Source: Porphyromonas cangingivalis | Lineage (GTDB): Bacteria; Bacteroidota; Bacteroidia; Bacteroidales; Porphyromonadaceae | DNA length: 64,000 bases | Assembly (NCBI RefSeq): GCF_900638305.1 | Contig: NZ_LR134506.1 | Coordinates: 434,001-498,000, forward strand | Reading direction: 5' to 3' | Shown: one piece after another, positions 28,538 to 37,359 of the stretch | How the letters are laid out: each line of letters starts with the position of its first letter | Numbering within the stretch: the stretch's first letter is position 1 | Translations under genes and position numbers: made by a program | The notes under the pieces: model-generated | What the model saw: only the letters and a program-made list of their open reading frames with translations | Told to the model about the DNA's origin: nothing | The model's database searches: none

Positions 28538-30880
28538 ATGAAGAATTGGTTTAAGTATCTGTTGATATTATTGTGGTTAGGGGTGTTCGCTGCACTCATT
28601 GGCAGTGTGGTGATGTTTATCTTTATCGCAAAGGGGAAGATCGGCTATATGCCACCTATTGCGGACTTGGAGAACCCCATTGATAAGTATGCATCTCAGG
28701 TGATATCCGAAGATGGACAGACTTTGGGTGCGTTCGCGTTGAAGAACAATAATCGTATCTTCATTACCTATGAGGATCTGTCTCCCTACTTGGTGGAAGC
28801 TCTTATCGCCACCGAAGACAAGAGATTCAAGGATCACTCCGGAATTGACTTCCGAGGGCTTATGCGTGCAGTGGTTAAGACAGGTTTGCTACGTCAAAAG
28901 AGTTCCGGAGGGGGGAGTACCATTACGCAACAGTTGGCCAAGCAGCTTTACTCTCCACAGGCAGGCAACCTTTTTGAACGTGCTCTTCAGAAACCGATAG
29001 AGTGGGTCATTGCCGTCGAACTTGAGAAATATTATACCAAGGAGGAGATCATCAACCTTTATCTCAATAAGTTTGACTTCCTCTACCAAGCTGTCGGTAT
29101 CGAGTCTGCGACAAAGACTTACTTCAACAAACTCCCGAAAGATCTGAACATACAAGAGGCTGCAACCCTTATTGGGATGTGTAAGAATCCCTCTTATTAC
29201 AATCCCATCCGCTACTTGGATCGCACTACCGAAAGACGAAATGTCGTATTGCAGCTCATGGCAGACGGTAAGTACATTACTCAGCATGAGTGTGACTCGC
29301 TTGTCCGACTTCCTTTGGAGTTGTCTTTCAATGTGCAGACACACAAGGGAGGGCTTGCTACCTATTTCAGGGAATTTCTCAAGAAAGTGATGATGGCCGA
29401 AAAGCCTAATCCTCGCAATTATAGAGGTTGGATGAAAGATCAGTACAAAAGGGACTCTTTGGCTTGGGAGACTCAACCTCTTTATGGCTGGTGCAACAAA
29501 AATAAGAACGCTGAAGGTAACAATTATAATATCTATACCGATGGTTTGAAGATATATACAGGTCTCAACTCTCGTATGCAACAGTATGCTGAAGAGGCTG
29601 TTTTTGAGCATTTCAGCAATACCCTTCAACCTGAATTTTTCAAAGAAAAGAAAGGACGAAAGACCGGACCGTTCTCAGTCAAAATCACCGATGAGGAGAG
29701 AGCCTCGATCATATCCAGAGCTATCGAGCAAAGTGATCGTTACCGTCATTTGGAATCCGAGGGGCTAAGTAAGAAAGAGATCCTAAAGACGTTTGATGTG
29801 CCCACTGAGATGAGTGTGTTTACCTATGGTGGACAGAGAGATACGATAATGACTCCGAGGGACTCGATCTTATATTATAAGTCATTCTTGAGAACCGGTT
29901 TTATGGCCATGGATCCCAATACAGGGCAAGTGAAAGCTTATGTGGGTGGTGTCAATTATGGGGCATTCCAGTATGATATGGTTACCGCAGGACGTCGTCA
30001 AGTCGGCTCTGTGATGAAACCCCTCCTATATGCCATGGCAATGAATGAAGGATTTAGTCCTTGTGATCAAGTTTTACACGTTCAACCACAACTCGTCGAT
30101 GAGAATGGACGCATCTGGGCTCCTCGTAACCCTGGGGCTAAGCGTGTCGGAGAGATGGTCTCCATCAATTGGGGGCTACAAGTCTCGGATAACTGGGTGA
30201 CAGCTTGGCTTATGAGTCGTCTCTCTCCTTATACCTTTGTCGAGCTCCTAAGGTCTTTTGGAGTCACAGGTCCTCTTGATCCGGTAGTTTCGATCTGTTT
30301 GGGGACACCCGATATCTCTGTCTCAGAGATGGTGAGTGCTTTCACTACATTCTCGAACGGTGGGATACGTACCGAACCATTATTTGTCACAAGGATAGAG
30401 GATCAGTACGGTAATGTATTGGCGAACTTCAGCCCTCGTATGAATGAGGTGCTCCCTGAAGCTGCAACATACAAAACCCTCCATATGCTCAAGAGCGTGA
30501 TGGATGGAGGTACCGGTAGCCGTGTGAGATTCAAGTACGGTATTCAGGCTGAGATGGGTGGTAAGACCGGTACGACTCAGCGCAATTCGGATGGATGGTT
30601 TATGTGTTTTACACCATCATTGACCACAGGTTGTTGGGTCGGTGGTGAGGATCGATCCATTCACTTCGACAGGATGGCGCATGGTCAGGGAGCCTCGATG
30701 GCTCTTCCTGTTGTGGCACTCTTCTTCAAGAAGCTATACGCAGATTCGTCTTTGGGCTATTCGACAAGTGAAAAGTTTCAAATCCCCGAAGCTTATAGAA
30801 ATCCTTGTGAGGAAGAACCCACTACAAGGAAAGCCCCTGAGGTCGTGCCTTCGCAAGGTATAGACGATCTGTTCGAGTAA
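28538..30880 (+). CDS. Class A penicillin-binding protein 1A
   Basis: Bifunctional peptidoglycan synthase. 780 residues: one N-terminal membrane anchor (about 7-31), a GT51 glycosyltransferase domain with catalytic E93 in ATEDKRFKDHSGID, and a transpeptidase domain with S491 in GSVMKP (SxxK), a SDN motif (VSDNW) and KTGT at 676-679. The active site faces the periplasm. Last gene of the pyrK-pyrD-mgtC-ogt-PBP run, followed by a terminator. Confidence 0.95.
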   Translation: MKNWFKYLLILLWLGVFAALIGSVVMFIFIAKGKIGYMPPIADLENPIDKYASQVISEDGQTLGAFALKNNNRIFITYEDLSPYLVEALIATEDKRFKDHSGIDFRGLMRAVVKTGLLRQKSSGGGSTITQQLAKQLYSPQAGNLFERALQKPIEWVIAVELEKYYTKEEIINLYLNKFDFLYQAVGIESATKTYFNKLPKDLNIQEAATLIGMCKNPSYYNPIRYLDRTTERRNVVLQLMADGKYITQHECDSLVRLPLELSFNVQTHKGGLATYFREFLKKVMMAEKPNPRNYRGWMKDQYKRDSLAWETQPLYGWCNKNKNAEGNNYNIYTDGLKIYTGLNSRMQQYAEEAVFEHFSNTLQPEFFKEKKGRKTGPFSVKITDEERASIISRAIEQSDRYRHLESEGLSKKEILKTFDVPTEMSVFTYGGQRDTIMTPRDSILYYKSFLRTGFMAMDPNTGQVKAYVGGVNYGAFQYDMVTAGRRQVGSVMKPLLYAMAMNEGFSPCDQVLHVQPQLVDENGRIWAPRNPGAKRVGEMVSINWGLQVSDNWVTAWLMSRLSPYTFVELLRSFGVTGPLDPVVSICLGTPDISVSEMVSAFTTFSNGGIRTEPLFVTRIEDQYGNVLANFSPRMNEVLPEAATYKTLHMLKSVMDGGTGSRVRFKYGIQAEMGGKTGTTQRNSDGWFMCFTPSLTTGCWVGGEDRSIHFDRMAHGQGASMALPVVALFFKKLYADSSLGYSTSEKFQIPEAYRNPCEEEPTTRKAPEVVPSQGIDDLFE

Positions 30881-30903
30881 GTATAAATAAAGTAAAAGTA
30901 AAT

Positions 30904-30957
30904 AGTCCCAAGGCAAAGTGTTAGAAGACTTTGTTTTGGGACTTTACTTTTTAGCTA
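30904..30957 (+). terminator. Bidirectional terminator between PBP1A and murI
   Basis: 16-bp stem with two internal G-T pairs (outer arms AGTCCCAA / TTGGGACT, inner CAAAGT / ACTTTG), followed by a T-rich stretch on the plus strand. It also reads as a hairpin for the convergent murI transcript. Confidence 0.8.
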
Positions 30958-31016
30958 AGGGGATTCTCTAAGATTGGGCTGTCTCTGACGACCAAATGGA
31001 ATAAAATATAATCCAC

Positions 31017-31880
31017 TTATAGTCTATCACAGTGTGGTAGGACGATTTGTATCACACTATCCGAGCTAATGTCCTCGCCAAGAAAAACAGAAGCAAGGGA
31101 TAAAAATTCATCTTTTCCCGAAGTCGTTCGATAAGACATCTGAGAAGTTTTGGATAACCGGATATCCATCTCGGGATGCCTATGTAAATAGTCCTGTAGG
31201 GAAGATGCTACAATGGCTCCCTGACTGACAAGTGAGATCTCTCGAGGGAGGGCTTCCCTTATCCTTGCGAGGAGCAGGGGATAATGAGTGCATCCAAGTA
31301 GTATTGTGTCTATATCTTGATCTTTTGAAAGCAGACGACTGATATCTCGACGAATGAAGTATTGTGTGCCCGGGTTGTCGTCTATTTCGTTGTTCTCTAC
31401 GAGCGGTACCCACATTGGGCATGCGAGTTGAGAGACTTTTGCTTCAGGGTAAAGGTGGGCTATCTCGATGCTGTACGAATTGGATGAAATAGTGCCATTG
31501 GTGCCTACAATGCCGATGTGTCCGTTGCGCGAGAACTCCGCAACACTCTCTACTGTCGGACGGATTACACCCAGGATTCGTCTTGTTGGATCTTTGCTTA
31601 TTGGGAGATCTATTTGTTGGAGACTACGCAGAGCTTTAGCGGAGGCCGTATTGCAAGCGAGGATGACAAGTGGACATCCTTGGTCAAATAAGTATGATAC
31701 TGCTTCACGTGTGTATCTGTATATTGTATCGAAACTATGTGAGCCATATGGTGCACGCGCATTGTCTCCTAAATAGATAAAGTCATAATCAGGTAGTACT
31801 CGTCTCAACTCTCGCAGGACTGTGAGTCCACCAAAGCCGGAGTCAAATACTCCGATAGCCCCCATCTCTCTATCAACCAT
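31017..31880 (-). CDS. murI: Glutamate racemase
   Basis: Makes D-glutamate for peptidoglycan. 287 residues with both catalytic cysteines: ILACNTASA and LLGCTHYPLL. N-terminal substrate segment GVFDSGFGGLTVLREL and YLGDNARAPYG are typical. The start could also be the ATG five codons inside. It follows the yccF gene by 5 bp and is convergent with PBP1A, another peptidoglycan gene. Confidence 0.96.
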   Translation of the reverse strand: MVDREMGAIGVFDSGFGGLTVLRELRRVLPDYDFIYLGDNARAPYGSHSFDTIYRYTREAVSYLFDQGCPLVILACNTASAKALRSLQQIDLPISKDPTRRILGVIRPTVESVAEFSRNGHIGIVGTNGTISSNSYSIEIAHLYPEAKVSQLACPMWVPLVENNEIDDNPGTQYFIRRDISRLLSKDQDIDTILLGCTHYPLLLARIREALPREISLVSQGAIVASSLQDYLHRHPEMDIRLSKTSQMSYRTTSGKDEFLSLASVFLGEDISSDSVIQIVLPHCDRL

Positions 31881-31885
31881 GATTA

Positions 31886-32257
31886 TTATATGTTGTTTGT
31901 GATCTCCCTACCAAAGGGGGTGAGGGCCAAGCCTGCAAAGGTGAAATGTTTGAGTCCAAAAGGAATACCTACAATGGTAATACACAATAGGATGCCAAAA
32001 ATAAAATGTGTGAGTGCAATGATCCAACCTGCGAAGATAAACCATATAAGGTTGCCTACACATCCGAGAGGATTGATGCTTACTTCACTTACATGTGAGC
32101 CGAAGGGCCAAAGCATCAGTACTCCCAGTTTGAAACACTGTATCCCGAATGGGACTCCTATGATTGTGATACAAAGGATTACTCCCACTAAAAAATACTC
32201 CAGAGCGACCTCAAGTCCTCCAAGTACCAGCCAGACCAAGTTGCCGATAAGTTTCAT
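31886..32257 (-). CDS. YccF domain membrane protein
   Basis: 123 residues made of two similar halves of about 60 residues. Each has a hydrophobic segment followed by ILCITIIGVPFG or LLCITIVGIPFG and a short PFG motif, the duplicated YccF domain. The ATG at 32257 was chosen because a TATCTTTG box lies at 32299-32306, inside a longer in-frame extension. Function unknown in general. Likely co-transcribed with murI. Confidence 0.85.
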   Translation of the reverse strand: MKLIGNLVWLVLGGLEVALEYFLVGVILCITIIGVPFGIQCFKLGVLMLWPFGSHVSEVSINPLGCVGNLIWFIFAGWIIALTHFIFGILLCITIVGIPFGLKHFTFAGLALTPFGREITNNI

Positions 32258-32682
32258 AGACAAATAAGTATAATTAAGATGTTTGATATTTTCAAGATCA
32301 AAGATACACTCATAGATGTAGATATTAAAATCTTGGCTGCTTTTTATTGTCATTCTTGCGGGAAAGTTAGCAAATATGATAAACTTAGATTGCTTATCTC
32401 GTAAGCGTAGTATGTGGCGAAATTATGGCTTGTTGTTCTGTTGTTGCAACCCCTCTTTGATGATGTACTTGAACATGCTCTCAATCTTATTGTCTTGCAT
32501 TTTATGTGTTTTGGGCATAAATATCAGAGATTAGATTTTGAATTTGTCTGAACCTTACATTTCACGACGAGTTAATAGATGTGTTTTGTACTAATAGTTG
32601 TTTTTGGAATTATTTTGGTGTCTTTTCGTTAAAATGCTATTGACTTAAATCAGATATTGAATATAATATGTATTTTTGCGCC
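32258..32682. other. Divergent intergenic region
   Basis: Apart from the yccF -7 box, an AT-rich stretch without recognisable genes or strong hairpins. A TATTTTTG sequence at 32671-32678 lies so close to the next start that it is doubtful as a promoter. Confidence 0.6.
32299..32306 (-). promoter_or_regulatory. -7 box for yccF-murI
   Basis: TATCTTTG on the minus strand. It predicts a transcript start near 32291 and a leader of about 34 nt before the ATG at 32257. Confidence 0.55.
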
Positions 32683-33045
32683 ATGAAACTACGTATGCAT
32701 CAGATTGGCGGGGCTTTCTTGGCCTTTATCATGACACTCTATTTGGGGTGTGTGATTACCCAGACGCATGCTCACGTGATTAATGGAGCTATTGTCGTAC
32801 ACTCTCATCCTGATTATTGGGGAGATAATGATGCTTCTTCGAGAGATGATCATACTACGACAGAGTTGGTGTTTTATCATCAAGTTTCAAATCTTTTCTC
32901 CTGTGTTGGCGGATTTTTTTCGCCGATCGTTCCGGAGGCTTTAGAGACATTGCATGTCTCGCTCTACACAGACAAGGACTTTTCTCTCATCACAGCCTAT
33001 CCTTGTACTGTCATTTCTTTGCGTGCACCTCCTATGCATGTTTAA
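32683..33045 (+). CDS. Small histidine-rich exported protein
   Basis: 120 residues from the ATG at 32683; starts at 32668 or 32695 are also possible. An N-terminal hydrophobic segment (about 8-26) ends near THAHV, compatible with a signal peptide; a Cys in LYLGC makes a lipoprotein less likely but possible. The mature start is unusual: HAHVINGAIVVHSHPDYWGD carries four histidines within 14 residues, and DDH and YHQ follow, suggesting metal or heme binding. No family was recognised with certainty. It stands 112 bp before a TonB-dependent receptor and is probably its partner. Confidence 0.7.
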   Translation: MKLRMHQIGGAFLAFIMTLYLGCVITQTHAHVINGAIVVHSHPDYWGDNDASSRDDHTTTELVFYHQVSNLFSCVGGFFSPIVPEALETLHVSLYTDKDFSLITAYPCTVISLRAPPMHV

Positions 33046-33157
33046 GTTGCATCTTTGATGTCTTAACTTGTTTGCAGTATTTTCCTTTTGTCTCTCTTTG
33101 GCTGACAGGAGGATCGGTTGTGTATTCAGAAAAATAAATATAAACAAATCAACTACA

Positions 33158-35608
33158 ATGAAATATAGTATCTACGCAGTGCTCATGTTGAGTGCCGCAT
33201 CATCTATTTGTACTCCTCTCTTTGCGTCTAACATGATAGAGAAGGAGGAAAGAGCAATCGAAACCAGTGAAGTCTATAAGTTGAAGGGGCGAGTCACTGA
33301 TGCAAAAAGTGGTGAAGTCCTTCCTCGTGCTCAGATCACAGTTTTGGGGACGTCTATCGGCTTGTTGTCTGATGAAGATGGAGCTTTTGTTATCAATAAT
33401 CTGCCTCGCAAGAGGGTGACCCTTCGTGTTCGTTACACAGGATACGAGACGAAGGAGATCATTGTGCCGGAGGGTAGCAAGGACATCAATGTGACGCTTA
33501 CCCCATCGCATTTCAATATCGAAGAGGTCGTCGTGTCAGCAAATCGTACGGAGACACGTCGTCACCTTGCTCCGGTACTTGTCAATGTGACTGATTCAAA
33601 GCTCTTTACTGCTACAAACTCGGTTTCCCTTGACGAAGCTCTTAAATTTAATCCCGGTATTCGTGTCGAGGATAATTGTCAGAACTGTGGCTTCAATCAA
33701 GTGCGTATCAATGGTCTTGATGGCGCATACTCTCAGGTGGTGATCAACTCCCGTTCGATCTTTAGCTCTTTGGCTGCTGTCTATGGGCTTGAAATGTTGC
33801 CTACATCAATGATTGACCGTGTAGAGGTCGTACGTGGTGGAGGTTCTGCTCTTTATGGATCATCGGCTATCGGTGGTACTATCAACATCATCACAAAGAC
33901 ACCGACTCATAATTCGGCCACAGCTGAGTATACTTTGGAGTCTTTCCAAGATAACTTCAATATGCCAGCACACAATGTCGGCCTTACTACCTCTGTCTTG
34001 ACACCGGACTCTAAGGTCGGTATCACCCTTTTTGGTCGTGTGAAGCATCGTGATGGTCTCGACTTTGTCCGTCCCGGTAGTCGTATCGAGGGGGGTAAGG
34101 ACGGTTATACAGAGATGCCACGCCTCTTCAGCACTACTGTGGGAGCAAATGCTTTTGCAAATATCTCTCCTTTGGCCAAGTTGACTCTTGACTACTTCTA
34201 TACTCAAGAAGGACGTCGTGGTGGAGATAGACTCGAACGTCCTGAACATGAGGCAAACATAGCAGAGAGCCTTGGACACCGTATCCACACGGGGATCTTA
34301 AGATACGACCGTTATATGTTTGATGGTAATGGTTATTTGACCGCTTTTGCTGCAGGATCAAACACTGTCCGTAATAGTTATTATGGTGGCGGTGCTTATG
34401 TCCCTGAAAAGAAGGGCGACAAGATCATTGTGCCTGATGATCCATCAGCATTGACCAACTATGGTCTCACTAAAGACTTGACCATGCAAGCAGGTCTTCA
34501 GTATGTTCACAATTTTGAGAAACTTCTTTTTATGCCCGCAGAGCTTACTGCAGGTTTTGAGTACAACTACAACAAGCTGAACGATAATAGTGGTTATCGT
34601 CCATTGGATCTTGCTCAGAAGGTCTCTACACGTAGCGGCATCCTACAAAATGAATGGAAGAATGACACCTTTGCATTCCTTCTTGGATTACGTTATGACA
34701 ATGTTGCACTCAATACTGATGAGAAGCAGAGTGTCGAGTCTCTCAAGAAGCTTAATATCGTTACTCCTCGTGCGACATTCAGATATAATCCTACTCACGA
34801 TCTTCACTTCCGCTTGTCATATGCTCATGGGTTCCGTGCACCACAGTACTTTGATGAAGAGTTGCACGTAGACTTTGCTGGTGGTGAAGGTATTCCAAGA
34901 GTATTGAGTAAGGATCTGAAAGAAGAAAAATCAAGAAGCTTTACCGGATCGATCGACTGGTACAACCATGACATCGAAAACCTTCAGATCAATTTGATGG
35001 CAGAAGGGTTCTATACTCGTCTTTTGGACAAGTTCAATGCCGTGGTGATAGAGGATTCAGAAAAGCCTCAGTACAAAGAGGTTGTAAATGCAGGAAAGGC
35101 TTCTGTTTATGGGGTGAATCTTGAGGCGCGTTTGGCTTATGCTAAGCTCTTCAACCTTCAGACAGGTGTTACTTTCCAAAGAAGTCTTTTTGATGAGGAG
35201 ACCGAGATTGGTGTCCGTGAGCTCAAGAGCCGAGAGTTTATGAAGACACCTAATGTCTATGGCTACTTTGTCTTTGGATGGACTCCCACCTCAAACTTGG
35301 CATTCAACCTCTTTGGTGACTATTCGGGCAAGATGTGGATCGGTCACGAAGCCGGTGAAAAGGTCGGTGACTATATTACTTCTGAAAAAGATGAACTTGT
35401 ACAGACCCCTTCATTCTTCACTCTTGGTACCAAGGTCGCTTACACGCTCAACCTTTCGGGGACTTCTATGGAGTTCAACATTGGTATGAATAACATCTTT
35501 AATGCTTATCAGAAGGATTTCGATGAAGGCCCAAACAGAGCTTCTGCTTATATCTATGGACCTAAGGCTCCTCGCAGTGTCTTCTGTGGCGTGAAGCTTA
35601 CAATCTAA
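33158..35608 (+). CDS. TonB-dependent outer membrane receptor (non-SusC)
   Basis: 816 residues. Signal peptide about 1-24, a CarboxypepD_reg-like domain about 41-115, a TonB-box-like EEVVVSA at 122-128, a plug domain about 135-245 and a 22-strand barrel to the end. The plug contains a Cys pair, C174 and C177, in EDNCQNCGFNQVRINGLDG; the following VVRGGGSALYGSSAIGGTINI is classic for siderophore, heme and vitamin receptors. The ATG at 33158 was chosen since it begins the signal peptide. Substrate is unknown; the His-rich upstream protein hints at metal or heme. Confidence 0.92.
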   Translation: MKYSIYAVLMLSAASSICTPLFASNMIEKEERAIETSEVYKLKGRVTDAKSGEVLPRAQITVLGTSIGLLSDEDGAFVINNLPRKRVTLRVRYTGYETKEIIVPEGSKDINVTLTPSHFNIEEVVVSANRTETRRHLAPVLVNVTDSKLFTATNSVSLDEALKFNPGIRVEDNCQNCGFNQVRINGLDGAYSQVVINSRSIFSSLAAVYGLEMLPTSMIDRVEVVRGGGSALYGSSAIGGTINIITKTPTHNSATAEYTLESFQDNFNMPAHNVGLTTSVLTPDSKVGITLFGRVKHRDGLDFVRPGSRIEGGKDGYTEMPRLFSTTVGANAFANISPLAKLTLDYFYTQEGRRGGDRLERPEHEANIAESLGHRIHTGILRYDRYMFDGNGYLTAFAAGSNTVRNSYYGGGAYVPEKKGDKIIVPDDPSALTNYGLTKDLTMQAGLQYVHNFEKLLFMPAELTAGFEYNYNKLNDNSGYRPLDLAQKVSTRSGILQNEWKNDTFAFLLGLRYDNVALNTDEKQSVESLKKLNIVTPRATFRYNPTHDLHFRLSYAHGFRAPQYFDEELHVDFAGGEGIPRVLSKDLKEEKSRSFTGSIDWYNHDIENLQINLMAEGFYTRLLDKFNAVVIEDSEKPQYKEVVNAGKASVYGVNLEARLAYAKLFNLQTGVTFQRSLFDEETEIGVRELKSREFMKTPNVYGYFVFGWTPTSNLAFNLFGDYSGKMWIGHEAGEKVGDYITSEKDELVQTPSFFTLGTKVAYTLNLSGTSMEFNIGMNNIFNAYQKDFDEGPNRASAYIYGPKAPRSVFCGVKLTI

Positions 35609-35637
35609 AAATATATAACTGAATAAACCACAAGTAG

Positions 35638-35683
35638 AGGGTGTGTATCAAGGTCTTTTAGGCCTATGATACACGCCCTTTTG
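35638..35683 (+). terminator. Intrinsic terminator after the TonB-dependent receptor
   Basis: 13-bp stem AGGGTGTGTATCA / TGATACACGCCCT with one G-T pair, followed by TTTTG. Confidence 0.82.
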
Positions 35684-35761
35684 TCAAGTGTCTTGGGAAT
35701 AGTTGTATGTAAATCTCACTGTTTCTTTGCGAATAATAGTCCTATTGTGATAAATAATTTC

Positions 35762-35769
35762 TAACTTTG
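35762..35769 (+). promoter_or_regulatory. -7 box for metK
   Basis: TAACTTTG. It places the transcript start near 35776, giving a leader of about 225 nt before metK that contains the riboswitch candidate. The -33 element is not clear. Confidence 0.5.
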
Positions 35770-35805
35770 TGGAGCACTTAGGATATAAGGTTCCTTTTCT
35801 CTTTG

Positions 35806-35858
35806 ATACGTGGATAGATTTGTATGCTTGCAACCACGCGATAAAAAATGCTAAAAAG
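35806..35858 (+). ncRNA. SAM-II riboswitch candidate upstream of metK
   Basis: P1 pairs CGTGG (35809-35813) with CCACG (35834-35838). The loop carries the GATTT and TTGCAA stretches, and downstream come GATAAA and GCTAAAAAG, in the order and spacing of the SAM-II aptamer. SAM-II is known in Bacteroidetes, and metK is the SAM synthetase, so the regulatory logic fits. A hairpin follows at 35854-35879 and overlaps the aptamer's 3' strand. Identification is by eye. Confidence 0.78.
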
Positions 35859-35973
35859 ACTCAGGTTTGAGTATCTTTTCTTCCGAGACATTCCTCACGT
35901 TTTTATCGTTTATGTAGCACTTCCGATCCACAGTCCTTGGACATCGGACTCTTTTCTTTGTGCACAGGTATAA
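35848..35973 (+). CDS. Possible 41-codon leader reading frame upstream of metK
   Basis: An ATG at 35848, inside the conserved AUGCUAAAAAG part of the SAM-II candidate, opens a 41-codon frame (MLKRLRFEYLFFRDIP...) ending at a TAA 30 bp before metK. No clear ribosome binding site. A frame this long arises by chance fairly often, so this is weak; it is listed because of its position. Confidence 0.25.
   Translation: MLKRLRFEYLFFRDIPHVFIVYVALPIHSPWTSDSFLCAQV
35854..35879 (+). promoter_or_regulatory. Hairpin overlapping the riboswitch 3' strand (possible expression platform)
   Basis: AAAAGACTCA pairs with TGAG-TA-TCTTTT, ten base pairs with a two-base bulge and a GGTT loop, ending in a T-rich stretch. 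It uses bases of the aptamer's GCTAAAAAG strand, so it and the ligand-bound fold should exclude each other. A second hairpin is at 35922-35948 (TCCGATCCA / TGG-AC-ATCGGA), followed by CTCTTTTCTTT. Confidence 0.5.
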
Positions 35974-36003
35974 AGTTATAAAACCACTAAAAATAGAAAG
36001 ACT

Positions 36004-37290
36004 ATGAGTTACCTATTTACATCTGAGTCTGTGTCTGAGGGACATCCAGACAAGGTTGCCGATCAGATATCTGATGCTATTCTGGATCATTTTCTTGCCC
36101 TTGACCCTCAATCAAAGGTGGCGTGTGAGACCCTTGTCACGACCGGTCAGGTCGTCGTGGCCGGAGAGGTCAATTCGTCGGCTTATGTGGATATACAGGA
36201 GGTTGTGAGAGAAGTGATTGCTGATATCGGCTATACAAAGAGTGAGTATAGGTTCGATGCAGACTCTTGTGGGATATTTTCGGCTATTCATGAGCAGAGC
36301 TCGGATATCAACAGAGGTGTTGTGAGAGAAGAGGCGTCTGAACAAGGTGCGGGGGACCAAGGGATGATGTTCGGATATGCTACAAATGAGACTTCGAGCC
36401 TGATGCCACTTCCTATCGAACTTTCACATATTTTGCTTTATGAACTCGCAGATATCCGCAAGCATGAGCTATATCTAATGCCTTATCTTCGTCCTGATGC
36501 CAAGAGCCAGGTCACTGTCGAGTATAATGATGATCGCACACCTCGCAGGATACATACGATCGTCATCAGTACACAGCATGATGAGTTTATCTCTGCTACA
36601 GAGACCGAGACTCAGGCTGAAGCAGACCGTATGATGCAGGCTAAAATCGAGGAGGATGTGAGGAGCATCCTCTTGCCTCGCGTAAAGGCTAAATATCCTG
36701 AGACCATTGGTCGCATGATGGATGACGACTTTATCCTTCATGTCAATCCTACCGGTAAGTTTGTTATCGGGGGACCTCATGGTGATACCGGTCTCACCGG
36801 ACGAAAGATTATTGTAGACACTTATGGTGGTGCAGCCTCTCATGGTGGTGGTGCTTTCAGTGGTAAGGATCCCAGTAAGGTGGATCGATCGGCGGCGTAT
36901 GCGGCTCGTCATATTGCAAAGAATCTTGTTGCTGCTGGTGTCGCTGACGAAATCTTGGTGCAGTTGGCCTACGCTATTGGAGTCGCTCAGCCTGTGAGTG
37001 TCTTCGTTAATACCCATGGACGTGCCAATGTCTCTCTCTCTGATGGAGAAATTGCTGAAAAAATCAACGAAATATTTGATCTTCGTCCTTTTGCCATCGA
37101 GCAACGCCTACAGCTCCGCCGTCCTATCTACCGTGAGACTGCTTCTTATGGTCACATGGGACGTGATCCTCGCAAGGTTACAAAGACATTCAATTCCAGA
37201 TACACAGAGCCTATCACAACAGAGGTCGAACTCTATACATGGGAACGCCTTGACTATGTAGATAAGATCAAAGAAGCTTTTGGTCTGTAA
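36004..37290 (+). CDS. metK: S-adenosylmethionine synthetase
   Basis: Makes SAM from methionine and ATP, cytosolic tetramer. 428 residues, the longer Bacteroidetes form. Family motifs: [21 protein letters not shown] at the N-terminus, [12 protein letters not shown] (signature 1) and [19 protein letters not shown] (signature 2). Upstream lies the SAM-II candidate; downstream a very strong terminator. A single-gene unit controlled by its own product is the straightforward reading. Confidence 0.98.
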   Translation: MSYLFTSESVSEGHPDKVADQISDAILDHFLALDPQSKVACETLVTTGQVVVAGEVNSSAYVDIQEVVREVIADIGYTKSEYRFDADSCGIFSAIHEQSSDINRGVVREEASEQGAGDQGMMFGYATNETSSLMPLPIELSHILLYELADIRKHELYLMPYLRPDAKSQVTVEYNDDRTPRRIHTIVISTQHDEFISATETETQAEADRMMQAKIEEDVRSILLPRVKAKYPETIGRMMDDDFILHVNPTGKFVIGGPHGDTGLTGRKIIVDTYGGAASHGGGAFSGKDPSKVDRSAAYAARHIAKNLVAAGVADEILVQLAYAIGVAQPVSVFVNTHGRANVSLSDGEIAEKINEIFDLRPFAIEQRLQLRRPIYRETASYGHMGRDPRKVTKTFNSRYTEPITTEVELYTWERLDYVDKIKEAFGL

Positions 37291-37302
37291 ATAATCAGAT
37301 GT

Positions 37303-37353
37303 AAAACATAAGCGGGCTTACCTTCTCGAAAAAGGTAAGCCCGCTTATGTTTT
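37303..37353. terminator. Bidirectional terminator between metK and the GH13 gene
   Basis: Perfect 22-bp stem (arms 37303-37324 and 37332-37353) with A runs on one side and T runs on the other, serving both convergent genes. One of the strongest hairpins in the window. Confidence 0.93.
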
Positions 37354-37359
37354 GGGGGA

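Noticed and set aside
28889-29629. 246-codon open frame opposite the PBP1A gene
   Set aside because: Antisense shadow of a clear penicillin-binding protein with no recognisable domain.
32671-32678. TATTTTTG as promoter of the His-rich protein gene
   Set aside because: It would start the RNA at or inside the start codon, and no -33 element is at the right distance (nearest TTG is 28 bp away).
36475-37104. 209-codon open frame opposite metK
   Set aside because: Antisense shadow of a highly conserved gene.
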